DNA of 64,000 nucleotides, from assembly GCA_963682025.1 (NCBI GenBank), contig OY821522.1, positions 29,004,959 to 29,068,958 of the forward strand. The letters run 5' to 3'. Of the stretch, positions 1-27,999 are shown in pieces (within the stretch, counting starts at the first letter, position 1; each line of letters begins with the position of its first letter). The position numbers were made by a program, and so were the translations under genes. Origin of the DNA: Cordilura impudica. Lineage: Eukaryota; Arthropoda; Insecta; Diptera; Scathophagidae. Below the pieces are notes generated by a model. It made no database searches. It was given only the letters and a program-made list of their open reading frames with translations, and had not been told where the DNA came from.

Positions 1-4967
<4,967 letters not shown>

Positions 4968-5167
4968 NNNNNNNNNNNNNNNNNNNNNNNNNNNNNNNNN
5001 NNNNNNNNNNNNNNNNNNNNNNNNNNNNNNNNNNNNNNNNNNNNNNNNNNNNNNNNNNNNNNNNNNNNNNNNNNNNNNNNNNNNNNNNNNNNNNNNNNNN
5101 NNNNNNNNNNNNNNNNNNNNNNNNNNNNNNNNNNNNNNNNNNNNNNNNNNNNNNNNNNNNNNNNNNN
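4968..5167. other. Assembly gap (200 N)
   Basis: Exactly 200 N bases between the perfect TAA array and unique sequence. A round-number gap is normally a scaffolding placeholder, so the true distance is unknown, and the array may continue into it. Confidence 0.97.
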
Positions 5168-5520
5168 AAATCTAAAATCAACATAAGCTAACGATACGAT
5201 ACGTTAAGCTTAAGTTGGATAAGCACTTGTATGTGTTTTTCATAAGACAGGTTGAATCAGCTGATTCGCGCCGATACCGTAACACGTAACCGAACGTGTC
5301 AGCATTTTTTTCTGTTAAGTGAAAAGCATATAGAGCAGTTACCGAACCCAACTGTCACGTAACCGGAACGTCCCAATCTGTTGAAAATAGGTTTTTGCTT
5401 TGTTTATATGTGACATTTGTTGTTGTGAAACAGAGTTTCACATGCATAGAATGTAGTACAAAATAGTATAAGATTAGTTTAAATTTAATATAGAGAATAT
5501 AACAACGTGTATTAAAATAA
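5168..5520. other. Unique island between AAT arrays, with a MITE-like inverted motif
   Basis: 353 bp of non-repetitive sequence. No coding potential is convincing. Positions about 5275-5376 contain CGTAACCGAACGTGTCAG and, in the other orientation, CGTAACCGGAACGTCCCAAT. Both motifs recur near 30605-30735, in part inverted, so this is probably a fragment of a small foldback or MITE family. The right edge degrades gradually into the AAT array (AATAATAATTATAAT). Confidence 0.6.
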
Positions 5521-17702
<12,182 letters not shown>

Positions 17703-17793
17703 AGACATCATTGACGACTCAATGTCTCTCGATGCGTGTGTGTATTGTCTATAAATACATTTAGTATGCTAAACATAAACATGCATACATATA

Positions 17794-18583
17794 ACAAGTA
17801 AGAAAATTAAAGTCGGTCTAGACCGACTATACGATAACCTATACCATGGTTTAGAGACCCTATATCTTCGGTCCAACTAATTGGATATAGAAAATAAGCG
17901 TAAACCAAATTTAAGTGCCATTGTTATTAATTTTTTTGGATGCAGATATGAAAAAGTTCATATCGGGTGCTATATTTATATGAGGACTAGGTCGAAAAAT
18001 GAATCGATCCTAACTATATTTGGTAAAGTCACTTATACTTTGAAAAACTATGCACAAACCAAATTTGAGAAAAATCTGCGCATATTTTTGTTTTTTGATA
18101 GGTTTAAGTGAAGATCGGGAAGCAGCTCTATATGGAGCCTATGACTAAGAATTGTCCTATAGGGATTAGTTTTGGATTACTGATTAATGGATGCAATGAA
18201 TACATACAAACCCAATTTGACTGAGGTCTATGCGATAATTTGGATCTTATGGCAATTTATGTCGATTTCATAGGGGCCATTTGTATAGGGACTAGGTCTG
18301 AACATGGACCGATTTTCACCAATTTCAATGGCGTTCATCCTATGGCCGATAAATGCTTATATACCAAATTTCATCAAAATATATTCATATTTGCGACCTG
18401 TAGTTTGATTACAAGGTTTACATGGACACACAGACGGACGGACGGACATCGCTAAATGGACTCAGAAAGTGATTCTGAGTCGATCGGTATAATAAAAGAT
18501 GGGTCTAGGTCAACTATTTTTGGTAGTTACAAACAGCAGCACAAAGTCATTATACCCAAACCACATAGTGGTATAGGGTATAA
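17794..18583 (+). mobile_element. HINE type A copy 1 (mini-me/DINE-1-like, Helentron-associated)
   Basis: Starts with AACAAGTAAGA and the palindrome AGTCGGTCTAGACCGACT, then ATACCTATACCATG; ends with CCACATAGTGGTATAGGGTATAA. The end is an inverted form of the subterminal ATACCCTATACCA, an asymmetry typical of Helentron-associated interspersed elements. An (RGAC)n tract (ACAGACGGACGGACGGACA) near 18430 is the hallmark of the dipteran mini-me/DINE-1 group. It is non-coding: the two short open frames inside recur in every copy only because the copies are similar. It lies just outside the hAT shell. Confidence 0.8.
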
Positions 18584-19029
18584 AAAGATCCCAAAGTACT
18601 GACAGTGAAGCTATGCAGGGTGGTATTTAAACACAATGATGGATTTCTGAAGGAAATCAATGAGTTGGTTTAAATCAGCGTTTTTGCTCTCACACCTGCA
18701 TGCACTCTCACATTAAACAAAATGAAAAAAAATCAATCAGTCTCTCATGAGCATTCAAGCGAAGAAGCGAATGAATGCAAATTTTGAATGTCAATTTTTG
18801 TTTAGCAATAATTTTTTCAATAAACCTAGTTGCAAGTTACAAATAAAACCATTATTGAACTAATTTTCGCAATTCATCAATTTATACGAAATGTGAACTA
18901 TTATGGTGTATCTAAAGGAAAAAATTTTATAAAAATAACAAGAACAAGATTTAATTACAAGATTTTAAATAACAAGATTTTAATATATTTCCATATAATT
19001 TGAGAAAATTAAATGAACATGTTAATATA

Positions 19030-19292
19030 TTGGAAACTGTGTGTTTTAAAGTTTTTGATCAAATAGAAAATATTGAGTTACATAATAATCCTTTGTTATC
19101 AAAGTGTTGATATCATTAAAAATGAGAAATGACTTGAATCTACCGCTTATAACTGATATTGAGTTTTGGAAAAATATTAATGAAGCTTCATATCCGAAAT
19201 CAAAGAACGAAATGCATAAATCATATTCGATGTTTAAGTCAACATATATTTGTGAGTCTTCATTTCGTTCCTTAAAATTTGTAAAAAAATAA
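19030..19292 (+). pseudogene. hAT transposase C-terminal fragment, left piece
   Basis: Encodes a stretch ending in MFKSTYICESSFRSLKFVKK, which matches the hAT C-terminal dimerisation pattern (FGSTYLCE..FS.MK.IK). The upstream part is in another frame with stops (ETVCFKVFDQIENIEL), so it is decayed. The reading breaks exactly at the 13-bp PLE target duplication AATTTGTAAAAAA and resumes at 40538 in the same sense. The catalytic DDE part is absent. The 18676-19029 stretch before it is AT-rich with nothing recognisable. Confidence 0.65.
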
Positions 19293-19524
19293 TATGTGTG
19301 TATAGTTGACCTTTTTTGTTGTTACATAATTTTAATTTTGGTTCGGCTTGAGGTCATAAATTTTAATAAAATAAAATAAAAACAGAATTGTTTTAAATTT
19401 TATTATCAATTTTTGTTTATTTAAAACCCAATATTTCGATCGAAATCTTCGATCATCTTCAGAGGATATATTTAATGAAATACGTACAAAAACAAATAAC
19501 ACAATAAATACAAAATATACATAT
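19289..19524 (-). mobile_element. Penelope-like element, 3' end (left boundary)
   Basis: Minus-strand 3' end of a Penelope-like element. It shares with 40378-40524 (opposite orientation) a stretch that begins with CCTGAAGATGATCG-type sequence, continues with TCGATCGAAATATTGGG and ends TTATGACC..AAGCCGAAC. It directly follows the 13-bp duplication (19276-19288). HINE A2 inserts at 19525. The PLE coding remnant is at 39713-40377 on the same strand, so everything between lies inside this PLE. Confidence 0.6.
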
Positions 19525-20253
19525 AACAAGTAAAAAATTATAGTCGGTCTAGACCGACTATACGATACCCTATACCATGCGTTTAGAGACCCTATCTCTC
19601 AGGCCCAACTAACTGGATATAGAAAATAAGCATACACCAAATTTGAGTGGGATTTTTATTAATTTTTTTTCGCTGCAGATATGAAAAAGTTCATATCGGA
19701 TGCTATATCCATATGGGGACTAGGCCCAAAAATGGACCGATCCTGACCGTGTTTGGTAAAGTCTCTTGTATTTTGTAAAAATATATACAAACAAAATTTG
19801 AAAGGAATCCGTGCAATATTTTTGTTTTTTGATAGATTTAAGTGAAGATCGGGAAGCAGCTCTATATGGTGCCTATGACTAAGAGTTGTCCCATAGGGAT
19901 CATTTTTGGACTACTGATTAATGGATGTAATATACACATACAAACCCAATTTGACTAAGATTTATGTGATAATTTGGATCTTATGACAATTTATGTTGAT
20001 TTCATCCCATGGCCGATAAAAGCTTATATACCAAATTTCATCAAAATATATTCATATTTGCGACCTGCAGTTTGATTACAAGCTTTACATGGACACACAG
20101 ACGGACGGACGGACGGACATCGTTAAATCGAATCAGAAAGTGATTCTGATTCGATCGGTATAATAAGAGATGGGTCTAGGTCAAATATTTTTGGTAGTTA
20201 CAAACAGCAGCACAAAGTCATTATACCCAAACCACATAGTGGTATAGGGTATA
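19525..20253 (+). mobile_element. HINE type A copy 2
   Basis: Full-length by its ends: AACAAGTAA, the palindrome TAGTCGGTCTAGACCGACTA, and terminal CACATAGTGGTATAGGGTATAA. It has an internal deletion just before TTCATCCCATGGCCG (about 20003) relative to other copies. The RGAC tract is at about 20097-20120. A type B element begins immediately at its 3' end (ACAAGTAAGAGTG), so the two are head to tail with no spacer. Confidence 0.8.
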
Positions 20254-21076
20254 ACAAGTAAGAGTGTTAAATTCGGCTGTGCCGAATCTTTGATACCCTC
20301 CACCTCGGTTTGAGTCTTGATAATAAATGTAAATGAAAAAGTAAACAATTTGTTAAACTTAATACCAAATTATTTCAGCAAATTCTTTGGGTTGGTTTTC
20401 TTCTTTTCTATTATTTCGGATTTATTTCGGTGTTTGCTTTTTGGTCATCGTGGTTGCTGATCGGCATGCATTTTGGTTATATACCTATATGCATGCGTTT
20501 CCGGTTATATGACATAACTTCTCGTTTAATTTAGTTTTTGCTAATTAAATAGCTCGCCCTAACCTCCATTGCAAAGGTAATGGTTGTGTAGAGTGGCTAT
20601 ATGCATTAAATCGTGCTAATTGGAGATGGCTGTATAGTTTCTTTTAACTGGCCAAATATTTCTTCATTGTGGCCATATAGGTCGGATGGAGTAACAAAAT
20701 AATAACCAAAAAAAAAAGCTCTCTCAACTTTTTTTTAAAATATTGCCATATTTTGAAAACATAGAGAATAAATTTATAATAATAAATAATCAAATTAGGG
20801 ATGAAAAACGCAAAAAACGAAAAGTCCCAAACATTTTAAATAAAATAATTTAATGTTATCTTTATTTTCTGAAAAACTTCAAATTTTCATCCAAAAAAAA
20901 TTGTGAAAATTTATATATAAAAAATAACATTCTCATAAAATTACGTTTACTTATGTAACAATTTTTATGTTAGCAATTCTTAAATATCATTTGAGGTTTT
21001 CTTAAATTCATTGAATTTAAATTAATATCGACAAATCTGTTTTTCTATTTATTTAAATTGTAAAGAAGTGGCATCT
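20254..21076 (+). mobile_element. HINE type B, 5' part
   Basis: Begins ACAAGTAAGAGTGTTAAATTCGGCTGTGCCGAATC with ATACCCTCCACC: the same plan as type A (a short lead, a palindrome, then the subterminal motif) but a different sequence. Matching 3' ends (TATATACCC...TGGAGTGGAGGGTATAA) are at 27999 and 31765. Beyond about 20700 the sequence is AT-rich and I cannot set the internal limits. A foldback element, the Harbinger and two MITEs separate this 5' part from the nearer 3' end; I infer, but cannot prove, that they belong together. Confidence 0.55.
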
Positions 21077-21942
21077 CTGTCAAAATAAGCGAAAAACACA
21101 AAGAATAGAAAAAAACCAAGGTTCAGAAAATACACACATGAAACACACAATGTTCTGTTCAAAAGCAGCCAACACATATCTTTATTTTCATATCAATTAT
21201 GTGCGTTTCTAAATTTTCTACGGTGCCCAACACAACCATGACTGTGTTCGTTTTAATATTTCGTTATTTACACGAACATTTTTGTATCACATACTTTTTG
21301 TTTCAATCACACATAAAGCACACATTTCTGAGTGTTGCTTTATTTGAAGTTCATGTTATGCTACGTGTACTGAAAAAACAAACAAAACATGTACAATAAA
21401 CAGGTTCGAGTTCAGTTATATTTTAAGTCGTGTTGTGGCTCGTGTAGTAAGAAAAAACAGAACATGTACAATAAACAGGTTCGAGTTCAGTTATATTTTA
21501 AGTCGTGTTTAAAATATAACTGAACTCGAACCTGTTTATTGTACATGTTGTGTTTTTTCTTACTACACGAGCCACAACACGACTTAAAATATAACTGAAC
21601 TCGAACCTGTTTATTGTACATGTTTTGTTTGTTTTTTCAGTACACGTACCAGAACATGAACTTCAAATAAAGCAACACTCAAAAATGTGTGCTTTATGTG
21701 TGATTTAAACAAAAAGTACCTGATAGAAAAATGTTCGTGTAAATAACGAAATAGTAAAACGAACACAGTCATGGTTGTGTTGGGCACCGAAGAAAATTTA
21801 AAAACAAACATAATTGATATGAAAATAAAAATATGTGCGTGTTGGTCTAAGTTATGTTTGTTTACATATATGTACGAGTTTTTTATTCAGTGTGTGTTTT
21901 TTTCTGAACTCTGAAAAAAACAAATTACTTCGTGTTTGACAG
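21077..21942. repeat. Foldback element copy 1 (two arms of about 400 bp)
   Basis: The left arm (to about 21500) and the right arm are inverted copies: GTGCCCAACACAACCATGAC at 21222 recurs inverted near 21780, and the centre GAACTCGAACCTGTTTATTG is repeated in both senses. The outer ends CTGTCAAA and TTTGACAG are also inverted. The same element recurs at 47106-47892. Each arm has a similar 66-codon open frame; these mirror each other because the arms are inverted copies and are not taken as genes. No transposase is present. Confidence 0.75.
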
Positions 21943-22319
21943 GATGATTTTATGTTTATGTTTAATACCTTTATTTTTTTTACTAATATTTCTGTTTATT
22001 TATTTGAAAATGAAATAATGAATTGAATATGCTATTTAATTTTTTTATTTATATAAAAAAGTTTTTTAATTAAAGCAAAATATTTTCACTATTTCATGAT
22101 TTTTATTTATGTATGACGACATTTCAACCTAAAAATTTAAGTTTTTATCGATTGGATAAACAACACAAAAATGGTTGTCGTTTAGATAACAACAACAGCT
22201 GACTTTAACAATAGCGAATATCGTTTCAAAATTTTACTGATAATTTTGCAATTTTCTTTATTTTTACAATTCGACTATCGTTAAAAGAATTTACTGAATC
22301 GCGGTACTGAAAAGTTATT
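21943..22319. other. AT-rich spacer, nothing recognised
   Basis: Sequence between the foldback element and the Harbinger target site. It is strongly AT-rich, with no open frame, repeat copy or RNA gene that I can support. Confidence 0.5.
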
Positions 22320-22562
22320 AATCACCCTTATTCTATTTGGCGTCGTCAACATCGTCGTCAATTTTAAGTCAACATCACTTTAACTCAACATCAACACCAG
22401 TTTGGTATTCCCTAAGAGTCTTAATACGATGTTGACTGTTTATCGATAATTTTAATAAAATACAACACACATATCTAATATTTGTGTCAGCTGATTTATT
22501 TTATTTACAATTTTCGTTGAAACAATTTTATTTGAAAAAAAATAAATACATATATTAAAAAA

Positions 22563-23818
22563 ATGTTTTTTCTTCTCGATGACAATTCCGAATCGGATAA
22601 TGAAGAAAATAAAAAAAATTTAATAGTGCAAAGAAAGTTTCTCAGACAGAAGTGTAACATATTTAAATTACCGGATGAAAAGTAAGTGGTAAATTCAAAG
22701 CTTCTATTTGCAAGAAATGCATTTTATTATTTATTTAAAAGGTTTAAAAGCTATTTTCGGCTAAACAAAGCAGCATTTAGGCATGTGCTCGAGACAATAG
22801 GACCTCATTTGAAAAGCGGGGTCAGGTCAACATTTATTCCGAACACCATCAAATTGGCAGCAACATTACGCATTTTAGCCCAGGGCTCATACCAGCTGAG
22901 TGTAGGAAATGATTTCAACCTGGGACTATCACAGCCAGTAGTATCGAAGATTCTGTCTGAAACTCTGCATGTCATGGAAATGACAGTTTGTCCACAATGG
23001 ATAAAGTTTGATATGACAGAGGCTGAAAAAACTGAAGCCAAACTACATTTCTTTGAACAAACTGATTTTCCCGGCATTATTGGATGTGTGGATGGAACAC
23101 ATATAAAAATTTTGGCCCCAAAGAAAGAAGACCAGCATCTGTACTTTAATCGTAAAGGATATTTTAGCTTAAATGCTATGATTGTAAGTTTGTAATATAT
23201 TTTCGTTGTATATTATATATTCATAGACATTTCACATCAACATAGATTTGTGATCACAAAATGAGAATACGGTTTTTGGATGCCCGATACGCAGGTTCTT
23301 GTCACGATTCATTAATCTGGAACGTTAGTCAGGCAAGAAAAGAATTACAAGAACGATATAATGCTGGTGACCGTAATACCTGGCTGTTAGGTAACATTTT
23401 AAGGTTAATTTAGATGACATTTATTAATTTAACTTTTTCGTCAGGTGATGCAGGCTATCCTCTTGAGCCATATTTGATGACGCCATATCGCTCAACTGTC
23501 CCAGGAAGTGCAGAGGCTAATTTTAATTTAAAACATGCTAAGGCGAGAAATATAGTTGAAAGAAGCATTGGTGTGTTAAAAAACCGATTTCGCTGCCTTC
23601 TTGGCGCACGTCAACTTCACTACACACCGGCAAAAGCAATTAAAGTTGTCAATGTTTGCGCTGCGCTTAACAATATATGTATTGAATATGGGTTGGACAC
23701 TACATATGAGGAAACGCAAAACAACCAAAACGATATTGTGACGCATACCGACGCTGAAATTATACAAAGTTCTGAGGCATTTCAAATAAGAGAACTAATA
23801 AAACAAAGTTTTCTCTAA
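22563..23818 (+). CDS. Harbinger DDE transposase (HARBI1-like nuclease), 4 exons
   Basis: Predicted exons 22563-22681, 22742-23183, 23246-23390 and 23445-23818 give 359 codons, close to the usual 350 for HARBI1-type proteins. All three introns (60, 62 and 54 nt) start GTAAGT or GTAACA and end AG, and joining them restores conserved motifs. The sequence shows LPDEKFKSYFRL near residue 37, GCVDGTHI (first catalytic Asp), DHKMRIRFLDARYAGSCHDS, GDAGYPLEPYLMTPY (second Asp, across exon 3/4) and RNIVERSIGVLKNRFR (catalytic Glu). By family knowledge it cuts DNA in the nucleus at the terminal repeats, together with the Myb-like partner on the opposite strand. I chose ATG 22563 because the splice from exon 1 removes the in-frame stop at 22683; starting at 22686 would lose the N-terminus. 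No defect is visible. Confidence 0.88.
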
Positions 23819-24126
23819 TTTAAACTCAGTCTTTTAATTCATTTTTTTATTAAAACAAATAACAAATTAAATTATGTAATAAACAAAAACATAACGAAAA
23901 CAGAATTAATTTTTACTCAAATATTGCTGTTTAGTAGCTGAAGCTCCTTCTCCTTGATGGACAAACTAATTTTTTTAATTTTTAGTTCAGCCTCATGCAT
24001 CTCTTTTTCTCTTTCACTTCTTTCTGTTGTTAATTTTAAGTTCTTTTCTTCTATATCCAATAATTGCTAGTGAAACTTATTCATGTCTCTTAGGCTACGT
24101 TTTACTGACGACATACAATTCGTCCG

Positions 24127-24821
24127 TCAATAGCTTTGCCTGTTCATTACTATGCTTTTTAAGTAATTCATAGTTGCCGTTAGAATTTTGTTCTTTTTTT
24201 TTGGCGTAGAACAAATTAACTTTCTTTTTAAAGGGGTTTCATTTCGCGTAGAAGTGGTTGCAGAATCCAATTTTCGAATTACACTTTGAGGTGATGTTAG
24301 CTCATTTGTCAAATCCAAATAAACACTGTCAGTCATTTCTTCTGCTATTTCTAGAATCTCGTGTTCTGTGTTTTGGCTTTGACATTTGCCTCCCTGAACA
24401 GCACCCTCAGGGTTTATTTGCTTTTGAAATTGGAGCAGATTCGCCACAGATTCCTCTAAGGGGCTGAGTGTCAGCTGCGTAAATATGCCGCCTCCAGTAG
24501 CCTTACACTCGGATTTGTTCGTAATCAATTTTTTTTTTACTTTAAATTTTAAGTCCCGCCAAACCTGCAAGAATAATTTTGCCATACAACATATTTTTGT
24601 AAAACACGGCTAATTTACTGTACCTTTTGCCACTCATCACCAGTTCTTTTCGGTGGGCAAACAGCATTTAGCACTTTGGAAATACTTTCCCACTGTTCCT
24701 TATAATTATTCGGAACAGTGCCCCTACGAAATCCTTTTGCAAGTGGGGGATTTTTTTCCAATTCTTCCACCAATTTTTCGAATTGGCTTGAGTTTGTTAT
24801 TTTTATTTTCTTATTTTCCAT
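24127..24821 (-). CDS. Harbinger Myb/SANT-like DNA-binding partner, 2 exons
   Basis: Exon 1 runs 24821-24624 and exon 2 24564-24127 on the minus strand; the 59-nt intron begins GTACAG and ends TTCTTGCAG. The 211-codon product starts MENKKIKITNSSQFEKLVEE. Conserved tryptophans in KEQWESISKVLN, GDEWQKVWRDLK and a basic tract KFKVKKKL fit the Myb/SANT-like domain of Harbinger second proteins. An acidic middle and a basic, proline-containing C-terminus (LKRKLICSTPKKKNK, a possible nuclear signal) follow. In this superfamily the protein binds subterminal DNA and brings the transposase to the nucleus and the ends. Convergent arrangement with the transposase is typical. Splicing is inferred but restores one continuous frame. 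Confidence 0.8.
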
Positions 24822-25062
24822 TTTTATTTTATTTTGTAAAAAAAAAAACACTAAAAAAATTAAACTCAACACCAAAAATACTGACGACAAAATCAGAGTC
24901 AATTCAAAGCAACGTCGTCGTCAAATTTTGTTACAGAATACAAAAAATATGTTGACAGTCATCGATAGATGTCAATATCGACAATGGGAATACCGATTTA
25001 CAACAAACGGTGAAACACGACGTTGTCTTGTGTTGACGACGCCAAATAGAATAAGGGTGAAT

Positions 25063-25459
25063 ATCTCCTGAATGGCAATATTTTTTTTAAATGTAAACAT
25101 TTTTAAATGTAAAGATATTTCTAAATTTAAAATTATTATTTCCGACGTTTTGATATGATTTTCTGAAACTCAATTAATATTTTCTAATTTATAATTGGAA
25201 ATTTTATTTTCAGTTTTTATTATAATTGATATTTTCTTAAATTTGAATGGAAAATTTAAAAAGTGAAATTTTGTATTTATGTGAATAATAATGCTTTATT
25301 AATTATAAACAATTTTTAAAAATTAGATGTAATCGCAATCAGATATTTTATAGGTAAAGCAGAATAATAATTCTATATAACTATGTAGAACTGTTTTGTA
25401 AGCAAAAAACTCATTGACGAACTCGGTAACTCTATTTTGTAAAGACAACAAAAAGTTAA
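25063..25459. other. AT-rich sequence, nothing recognised
   Basis: Between the Harbinger and the next MITE. Low complexity A/T with no gene or repeat copy I can support. Confidence 0.5.
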
Positions 25460-26034
25460 CCCCCCAATCTCACATCACACTGAAATTGTAAAATCGTTGT
25501 GTACGTATTATCAACGAAAAATTGTTCGAATTAGTCGAATCCATCGCCATTAAATTTTATGCTCAAACATCTGACTGCAATCTCATTTTTAAAATGTTGT
25601 CGAAGTGTAAACTTGAAAAAATTTGTATACTTCTCTCTCTTATTTTATTTTAAGTAGAGTTACCAAGTTTATTATACAGGCACATGTTTGAGGGAAAATG
25701 TTTACATTTATTATTATTAGTATTATTTTAATAATAGTTAATAATATTTATGCTCTATAATTAACAAACTTGCGTTTTTGTATGCGCATTTCAAAAAATA
25801 AATCATTATAATAGATTTAACAAGTTAAAACTTTAATTACAATTTTACAGAATCCAGTAAATTTGCATTAAATTTATAACAGGGTAACATTAATCATCGT
25901 TAGTGTCTGCCACTATTCGCACGAAAAATTTGGTGCCATTAGTGTGACCACTTCGGAAAATGTGTGTGTATTAGTAAAAAAAATGTGAGTGTATTGAGTT
26001 TTTCGAACTTGCAGTGTGATGTGAGATTGGTGGG
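25460..26034. mobile_element. MITE with 23-bp TIR and TAA duplication (Harbinger/Tourist-like)
   Basis: 575 bp with terminal inverted repeats CCCCCCAATCTCACATCACA and CCCACCAATCTCACATCACA, extended by CTG (23 bp, one mismatch), flanked by TAA at 25457-25459 and 26035-26037. A 3-bp TAA duplication is typical of PIF/Harbinger MITEs. Its ends do not match the Harbinger at 22323, so that element is not obviously its parent. No coding capacity. Confidence 0.65.
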
Positions 26035-26197
26035 TAATATGCCAAACTTATGTTCATATTTGTAAAAGAATAATGAAAAAACGTATGAAATAAAAGACCA
26101 ACCCGTGTATACTCTTAACATTGTTCTGTATGATATCTAGTTGAAAATATTAACATTCATGTTAAAATAGAAATAACTATTGCAAAGCTAATTAGAA

Positions 26198-26340
26198 CAA
26201 ACAAAAATTATGGCGGCATCTACTGTGGCATAGTCACGCTGAGCAAAATGAAGTGACACTCTGTTATACAAAAGAAATGTATTTTCCCCACAACAAAATA
26301 CTGCAGAATTTTATGTAAATAAAATAACCGATTTATTTCT
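26198..26340 (+). repeat. Dispersed repeat, copy a
   Basis: Contains GGCATCTACTGTGGCATAGTCACG and a downstream TTTTCCC..AACAAAATA..GCAGAATT. A diverged copy lies at 29128-29285 and a weaker match near 30022. No class can be assigned. The following stretch to 26520 is AT-rich with TACATACATA/TATGTATG inverted microsatellite runs (26360-26435). Confidence 0.4.
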
Positions 26341-26524
26341 AACATGCAGTTACTATGAATATACATACATACATATATATAATATATGTACATTATTTGT
26401 ATTATTTAATATGTGTATGTATGTATATTTAAATATTACACACAAAAAATACAACATCAAACGTTATTTTTGTGTTTTTCTCTTTAAATAAATTAATACA
26501 TAAATTTTTTTGCTAAATTTACAT

Positions 26525-27152
26525 TTGGGCAATTCACAACAGGTGTTGTATATTGTATGTTGTATTGAAATACACAATACAATCATTTGTTGTGAACACT
26601 CAGTTGTATTTTCATATTGTAAAACGCTTTCTTTAGTAATTTTCGATCCAACGAGGAAAGATCGCTTCGTCGCTTCTGCTATTTTGTATAAGAGAAAACA
26701 CTTGTCAGTGTTTGCTTTTTGGTCGTGAGATATACCCTGGAGTTTTAGGTACGTACCTCTTGCATTTTAATTTATAATGAAAAAAAAAAAATGTTAAATG
26801 TTTTGGTTGGTACTCAAAGAGAAAATACATACTAAAAATATAAAAATTAATTTTTATATAAATAAACTTATCGATGTATTTGCGTTATTTGCATTATTTG
26901 CCATATTTTATTTTATAATTATTTATGCTGATAATATTCTATGTATTTGTTTTTTCTTTTTCATAAAAACTGGCATTCACTTGGAACTGATATGTTATGA
27001 TACAATATACAACATTTACTAAACATAGCAAATGAAGTTGGATCGTGTATCAGATTTTTCAGTGAAAATTACCAACAACAATTTTACACTATTGTAAAGT
27101 GATACACGATACAAGAGATACAACGATACATTACCCATTGTGAATTGCCCAA
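26525..27152. mobile_element. MITE-like element with 15-bp TIR
   Basis: Perfect 15-bp inverted repeats TTGGGCAATTCACAA (26525-26539) and its complement (27138-27152). Just inside are ACAACAGGTGTTGTAT and runs of ATACAATAC-type sequence in both orientations. Comparison with 30865-30905 shows that this block and a few flanking bases are extra in this copy of the type B element, which supports an insertion. I could not define a clean target duplication. No coding gene. Confidence 0.55.
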
Positions 27153-27189
27153 TTGTTTTTTTATTAACAAATAGGTATTTTAGCATTAT

Positions 27190-27999
27190 TTGCTTTAGAT
27201 GTTGGTGAATTTTTACTCCCTTTATATTAACTCGTAGTGTCTGCTTGTCGAAAAAATTTTGGATCGATTTTAACCACTTTCCCGTGACCCAATCGATCTG
27301 AAATTTTGCAGGCAGGTTTGTGGCAATGACAGAAATGATGCCAAAACAATGGAAACTTTTAAATTTTTCTACCAGAGTTGATAAAAAAATGTACAAAGGG
27401 TTTGTTTTTCTTATATTATTACGATAACGACCACAAAAACAACAAGTCCAGCTATGAAAACAATGCAACATTTAGAATAACAACAAGAACAATATAAGAA
27501 TATCATGTTTTTCATTTTTTTTTATTTTTCAGAGATTTCCCTGGACCTGTTCCACCGATTTTAATGATTTTTGAAGTAGAAATCTTTCCATGAATTTGGT
27601 GAATCATTCTCACTAAAAATGATCACTGTAGCTGCACTATTGAGGGCGTGATCGTGACAAGAACAACATAGAAAATTATTTTTTTTTCAAGACTTGTTTT
27701 AGTTCTTCATTCAAATCTCGGGCCCTAATCGGCCGATTTGGACGATTTTAAATAGCAAACTTCTCAGGATGTTAGTGAATCATTTTTATGTCAACGAGTA
27801 CCCTAGCTGCCGGATTGATGCCGTCATCGTGATTTCCACAGACGGACAGACGGACAGACGGACATCGCTATATCAACTCCGGTTGTTATAAGGATCACAA
27901 ATATATAAATTTTATGGGGTCCAAAATTTTTTTTCTAATTATTACAAACGGAATGACAAACTTATATATACCCTCTGCACACTGGAGTGGAGGGTATAA
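27190..27999 (+). mobile_element. HINE type B, 3' end copy 1
   Basis: Shares with 30905-31765 a long, mostly collinear sequence (ACTCCCTTTATATTAAC..TGTCTGCTTGTCG ... GACGGACAGACGGACATCGC ... TATATACCCTCTGCACACTGGAGTGGAGGGTATAA). The (RGAC)n tract is at 27839-27868. Its closing inverted motif (GGAGGGTATAA) mirrors the subterminal ATACCCTCCACC of the type B 5' end at about 20300. Non-coding. Confidence 0.7.

Larger units (their letters stand above)
22323..25059 (+). mobile_element. Complete PIF/Harbinger transposon with two genes
   Basis: 2,737 bp with 29-bp perfect terminal inverted repeats (22323-22351 and 25031-25059) starting CACCCTTATTCTATTTGGCG, flanked by a 3-bp duplication AAT (22320-22322, 25060-25062). 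Subterminal GTCGTCAA and TGTTGAC motifs are repeated at both ends and may bind its proteins. Inside are a 359-codon transposase gene on the plus strand and a 211-codon Myb/SANT-like gene on the minus strand, in convergent arrangement. Both are open through predicted introns, so the element may be autonomous. Perfect repeats and open genes suggest a young insertion. Confidence 0.9.

Noticed and set aside
21199..21811. Mirror-image 66-codon frames in the foldback arms
   Set aside because: The two frames are identical by inverted symmetry; there is no known family and no independent coding evidence.
26798..27471. Open frames around the 26525-27152 MITE
   Set aside because: AT-rich chance frames crossing element borders, without motifs or codon bias.
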